Shown piece by piece: positions 5,192 through 6,496 of a stretch of 6,496 nucleotides of DNA; position 1 is the first letter of the stretch; every line of letters starts with the position of its first letter. The stretch lies in contig JAAHIC010000265.1 of assembly GCA_010671965.1 (NCBI GenBank), positions 1 through 6,496 of the forward strand. The letters are read 5' to 3'. The translations under genes were made by a program, and so were the position numbers. Below the pieces are notes generated by a model. The model saw only the letters and a program-made list of their open reading frames with translations. It searched no databases and had not been told where the DNA came from. This DNA comes from Leptolyngbya sp. SIO4C5. Lineage in GTDB: Bacteria; Cyanobacteriota; Cyanobacteriia; Phormidesmidales; Phormidesmidaceae.

Positions 5192-6484
5192 ATGCGACTG
5201 TCTCAGATGCTCTTTGTGACCCTGCGAGAAGATCCGGCTGAGGCAGAAATTCCTAGCCATAAGCTGTTACTCCGAGCCGGCTACTTTCGGCGGATCACCA
5301 GCGGCGTCTATGCCTATTTGCCGCTGCTGTGGCGGGTTTTGGGCAAAGTCTCTCAGATTGTCCGCGAGGAGATGAACGCCACGGGGGCGCAGGAATGCCT
5401 GCTACCCCAGCTACAACCGGCTGACCTCTGGCAAGAATCGGGCCGCTGGGAAACCTACACCAAGGCAGAAGGCATCATGTTCTCCCTGATTGATCGGCGG
5501 GAGCAGCTTCTGGGACTGGGGCCAACCCATGAAGAAGTGATTACAGCGATCGCCCGCGATATGATTCGCTCCTATCGCCAGCTACCGCTCCATCTCTATC
5601 AGATTCAAACTAAGTTTCGCGACGAGATCCGGCCCCGCTTTGGCCTGATGCGGGGGCGCGAGTTCATCATGAAAGATGGCTACTCTTTCCACCCCGACAC
5701 GGAGAGCCTCAAACAGACCTATCAGGACATGTATACGGCCTACAGCAATATTTTGCGCCGCTGCGGGCTGGCTTTTCGGGCGGTGGAAGCCGATGCTGGC
5801 GCGATCGGCGGCTCTGCCGGTTCCCATGAGTTTATGGTGCTGGCTGAAGCGGGGGAAGATGAAGTGCTCTACACCGAGGACGGCCAGTATGCCGCCAACG
5901 TGGAGAAAGCGGTTTCCCAACCCGCCGATGCCGTCGCTTCCTCCTTCGACAGTTACGAAAAGCTAGACACCCCCAATACCCCCACCATCGAGTCGCTGGC
6001 TAAGTTCCTCAAGTGCTCACCGACGCAGATTGTCAAAAACGTGCTGTATCAGGCGGGCTATGACAACGGCACCCAGGTTTTAGTGCTGGTGAGTATTCGC
6101 GGCGACCAGGACGTGAACGAGGTGAAGCTGCAAAATGAGCTGACCAAGCTGGCGGCTGACTACGACGCGGCCACGCTGCTGACGCTAGAAGTCCCCGATG
6201 AAACCAGCCAAAAGCAGTGGGCTAGCCAATCCCTACCCCTGGGCTATATTTCTCCTGGTCTGTCAGACAAATACATCCAGGCCGGGGCCAAATCTCTAGC
6301 GCCTAAGTTTCTGCGGCTGGTGGATCAGACGGCTGTGGGGCTGCAGAACTTCGTCACGGGGTCAGACGAGTCGGGCTATCACGTCGTCGGGGCCAGCTGG
6401 GGTGAGCAGTTTGATTCGCCCGAACCGTCCCTCGCGACGGCGTGCTCGCCCTCTACGGCGACGACCCCGAGGTGCGCTGTTTGA
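5192..6484 (+). CDS. proS: Prolyl-tRNA synthetase, interrupted at its 3' end
   Basis: ProRS attaches proline to tRNA-Pro in the cytoplasm. The protein is the bacterial long type with an editing insertion. Seen in order are the N-terminal block [20 protein letters not shown], motif 1 around [20 protein letters not shown] (44-63), the GPTHEE loop (110-115), and motif 2 [17 protein letters not shown] (142-158) with MKDGYSF after it. The INS editing domain spans about 225-400; K282 in QIVKNVL probably corresponds to the E. coli lysine 279 important for removing mischarged Ala. Similarity holds through [13 protein letters not shown] (395-407). Residues 408-430 are low-complexity (Ser, Ala, Thr, Pro) and unlike ProRS, and a TGA closes the frame at 6482-6484. 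Bacterial ProRS of this type is about 570-600 residues, so motif 3 and the anticodon-binding domain are missing. As written, the product would be inactive. A chimeric sequence end is more likely than a real truncation, since cells need this enzyme. Confidence 0.93.
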   Translation: MRLSQMLFVTLREDPAEAEIPSHKLLLRAGYFRRITSGVYAYLPLLWRVLGKVSQIVREEMNATGAQECLLPQLQPADLWQESGRWETYTKAEGIMFSLIDRREQLLGLGPTHEEVITAIARDMIRSYRQLPLHLYQIQTKFRDEIRPRFGLMRGREFIMKDGYSFHPDTESLKQTYQDMYTAYSNILRRCGLAFRAVEADAGAIGGSAGSHEFMVLAEAGEDEVLYTEDGQYAANVEKAVSQPADAVASSFDSYEKLDTPNTPTIESLAKFLKCSPTQIVKNVLYQAGYDNGTQVLVLVSIRGDQDVNEVKLQNELTKLAADYDAATLLTLEVPDETSQKQWASQSLPLGYISPGLSDKYIQAGAKSLAPKFLRLVDQTAVGLQNFVTGSDESGYHVVGASWGEQFDSPEPSLATACSPSTATTPRCAV

Positions 6485-6496
6485 AGCGTGGTGGTC
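6413..6496 (+). other. Sequence unrelated to ProRS at the right end; possible foreign or chimeric segment
   Basis: From about base 6413 no plus-strand frame continues ProRS, whose next residues should resemble VVDIRKAQ followed by GD. The third frame is open from 6415 to the edge and reads [20 protein letters not shown] and then RCLKRGG. That faintly recalls the central domain of Mur ligases (MurC/Mpl type: P-x-x-G, several hydrophobics, DDP, R-x-L). The resemblance is short and tentative. One minus-strand frame is also open here. GC is about 69% (58 of 84 bases by hand), close to the preceding ProRS stretch, so composition does not mark the junction. Confidence 0.45.

Larger units (their letters stand above)
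1086..5553. repeat. HIP1 octamers GCGATCGC, 11 copies
   Basis: Exact copies start at 1086, 1103, 1608, 2096, 2839, 3328, 3435, 4705, 4725, 4988 and 5546. HIP1 is the highly iterated palindrome of many cyanobacterial genomes, found in and between genes. It is absent from the first 1085 bases and from the last 943. Being palindromic, close pairs can fold into hairpins: 1086/1103 does so as a terminator, and 4705/4725 lies inside the TPR gene. Confidence 0.9.

Noticed and set aside
5582..5966. Long alternative frames inside proS on both strands
   Set aside because: They overlap the well-supported ProRS motif 2 region and show no protein features of their own.
1..6496. tRNA, CRISPR array, transposase, toxin-antitoxin pair
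   Set aside because: No tRNA T-loop and acceptor pairing, no regularly spaced repeat-spacer units, no transposase motifs, and no toxin next to the HTH gene were found.

Overview
The window looks like a chromosomal segment from a cyanobacterium, most likely a filamentous or Leptolyngbya/Phormidesmis-like lineage (the lineage is inference). The main sign is the palindrome GCGATCGC (HIP1), present 11 times in about 6.5 kb, where chance would give roughly one per 65 kb. The gene content agrees: a PEP-CTERM secreted protein, an uninterrupted pentapeptide-repeat protein, a small XRE-type regulator, a small protein resembling a cyanobacterial family, and a long bacterial-type prolyl-tRNA synthetase.

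Layout, left to right. Bases 2-700 (+) are the 3' part of a sensor histidine kinase whose phospho-acceptor region lies off the left edge. It converges on a small HTH regulator, 697-939 (-), and the two stop codons share the bases CTAA. Bases 940-1135 hold an imperfect inverted repeat that may be the regulator's operator, and a minus-strand terminator made of two HIP1 elements. A small cyanobacterial-type protein follows at 1136-1369 (+), then a perfect 16-bp hairpin, then the convergent PEP-CTERM gene at 1478-2380 (-). The AT-rich gap 2381-2727 is dense in inverted and direct repeats. Two small proteins of unknown function lie at 2728-3240 (+) and 3291-3566 (+). The second overlaps the pentapeptide-repeat gene, 3563-4111 (-), again by exactly CTAA. 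A gene-poor 319-bp stretch comes next, then an exported TPR-type protein at 4431-4961 (-), divergent from proS, which starts at 5192 (+).

The most anomalous place is the right end. ProRS similarity is good through about residue 407 (base 6412) and then stops. The remaining 84 bases match no expected part of ProRS in any plus frame, and the proS frame closes at 6484, roughly 170 codons short of the usual length. The +3 frame of this tail reads like a piece of another protein. A chimeric contig end is the simplest explanation, with a real rearrangement as the alternative.

I see no convincing multi-gene novel system (no CRISPR, defence island, transposase or tRNA). The genes look like separate single-gene units, mostly in convergent or divergent pairs. 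The best leads are the proS break, the HIP1-built terminator antisense to a small gene, the repeat-rich 2381-2727 gap, and the two uncharacterised proteins at 2728-3566.
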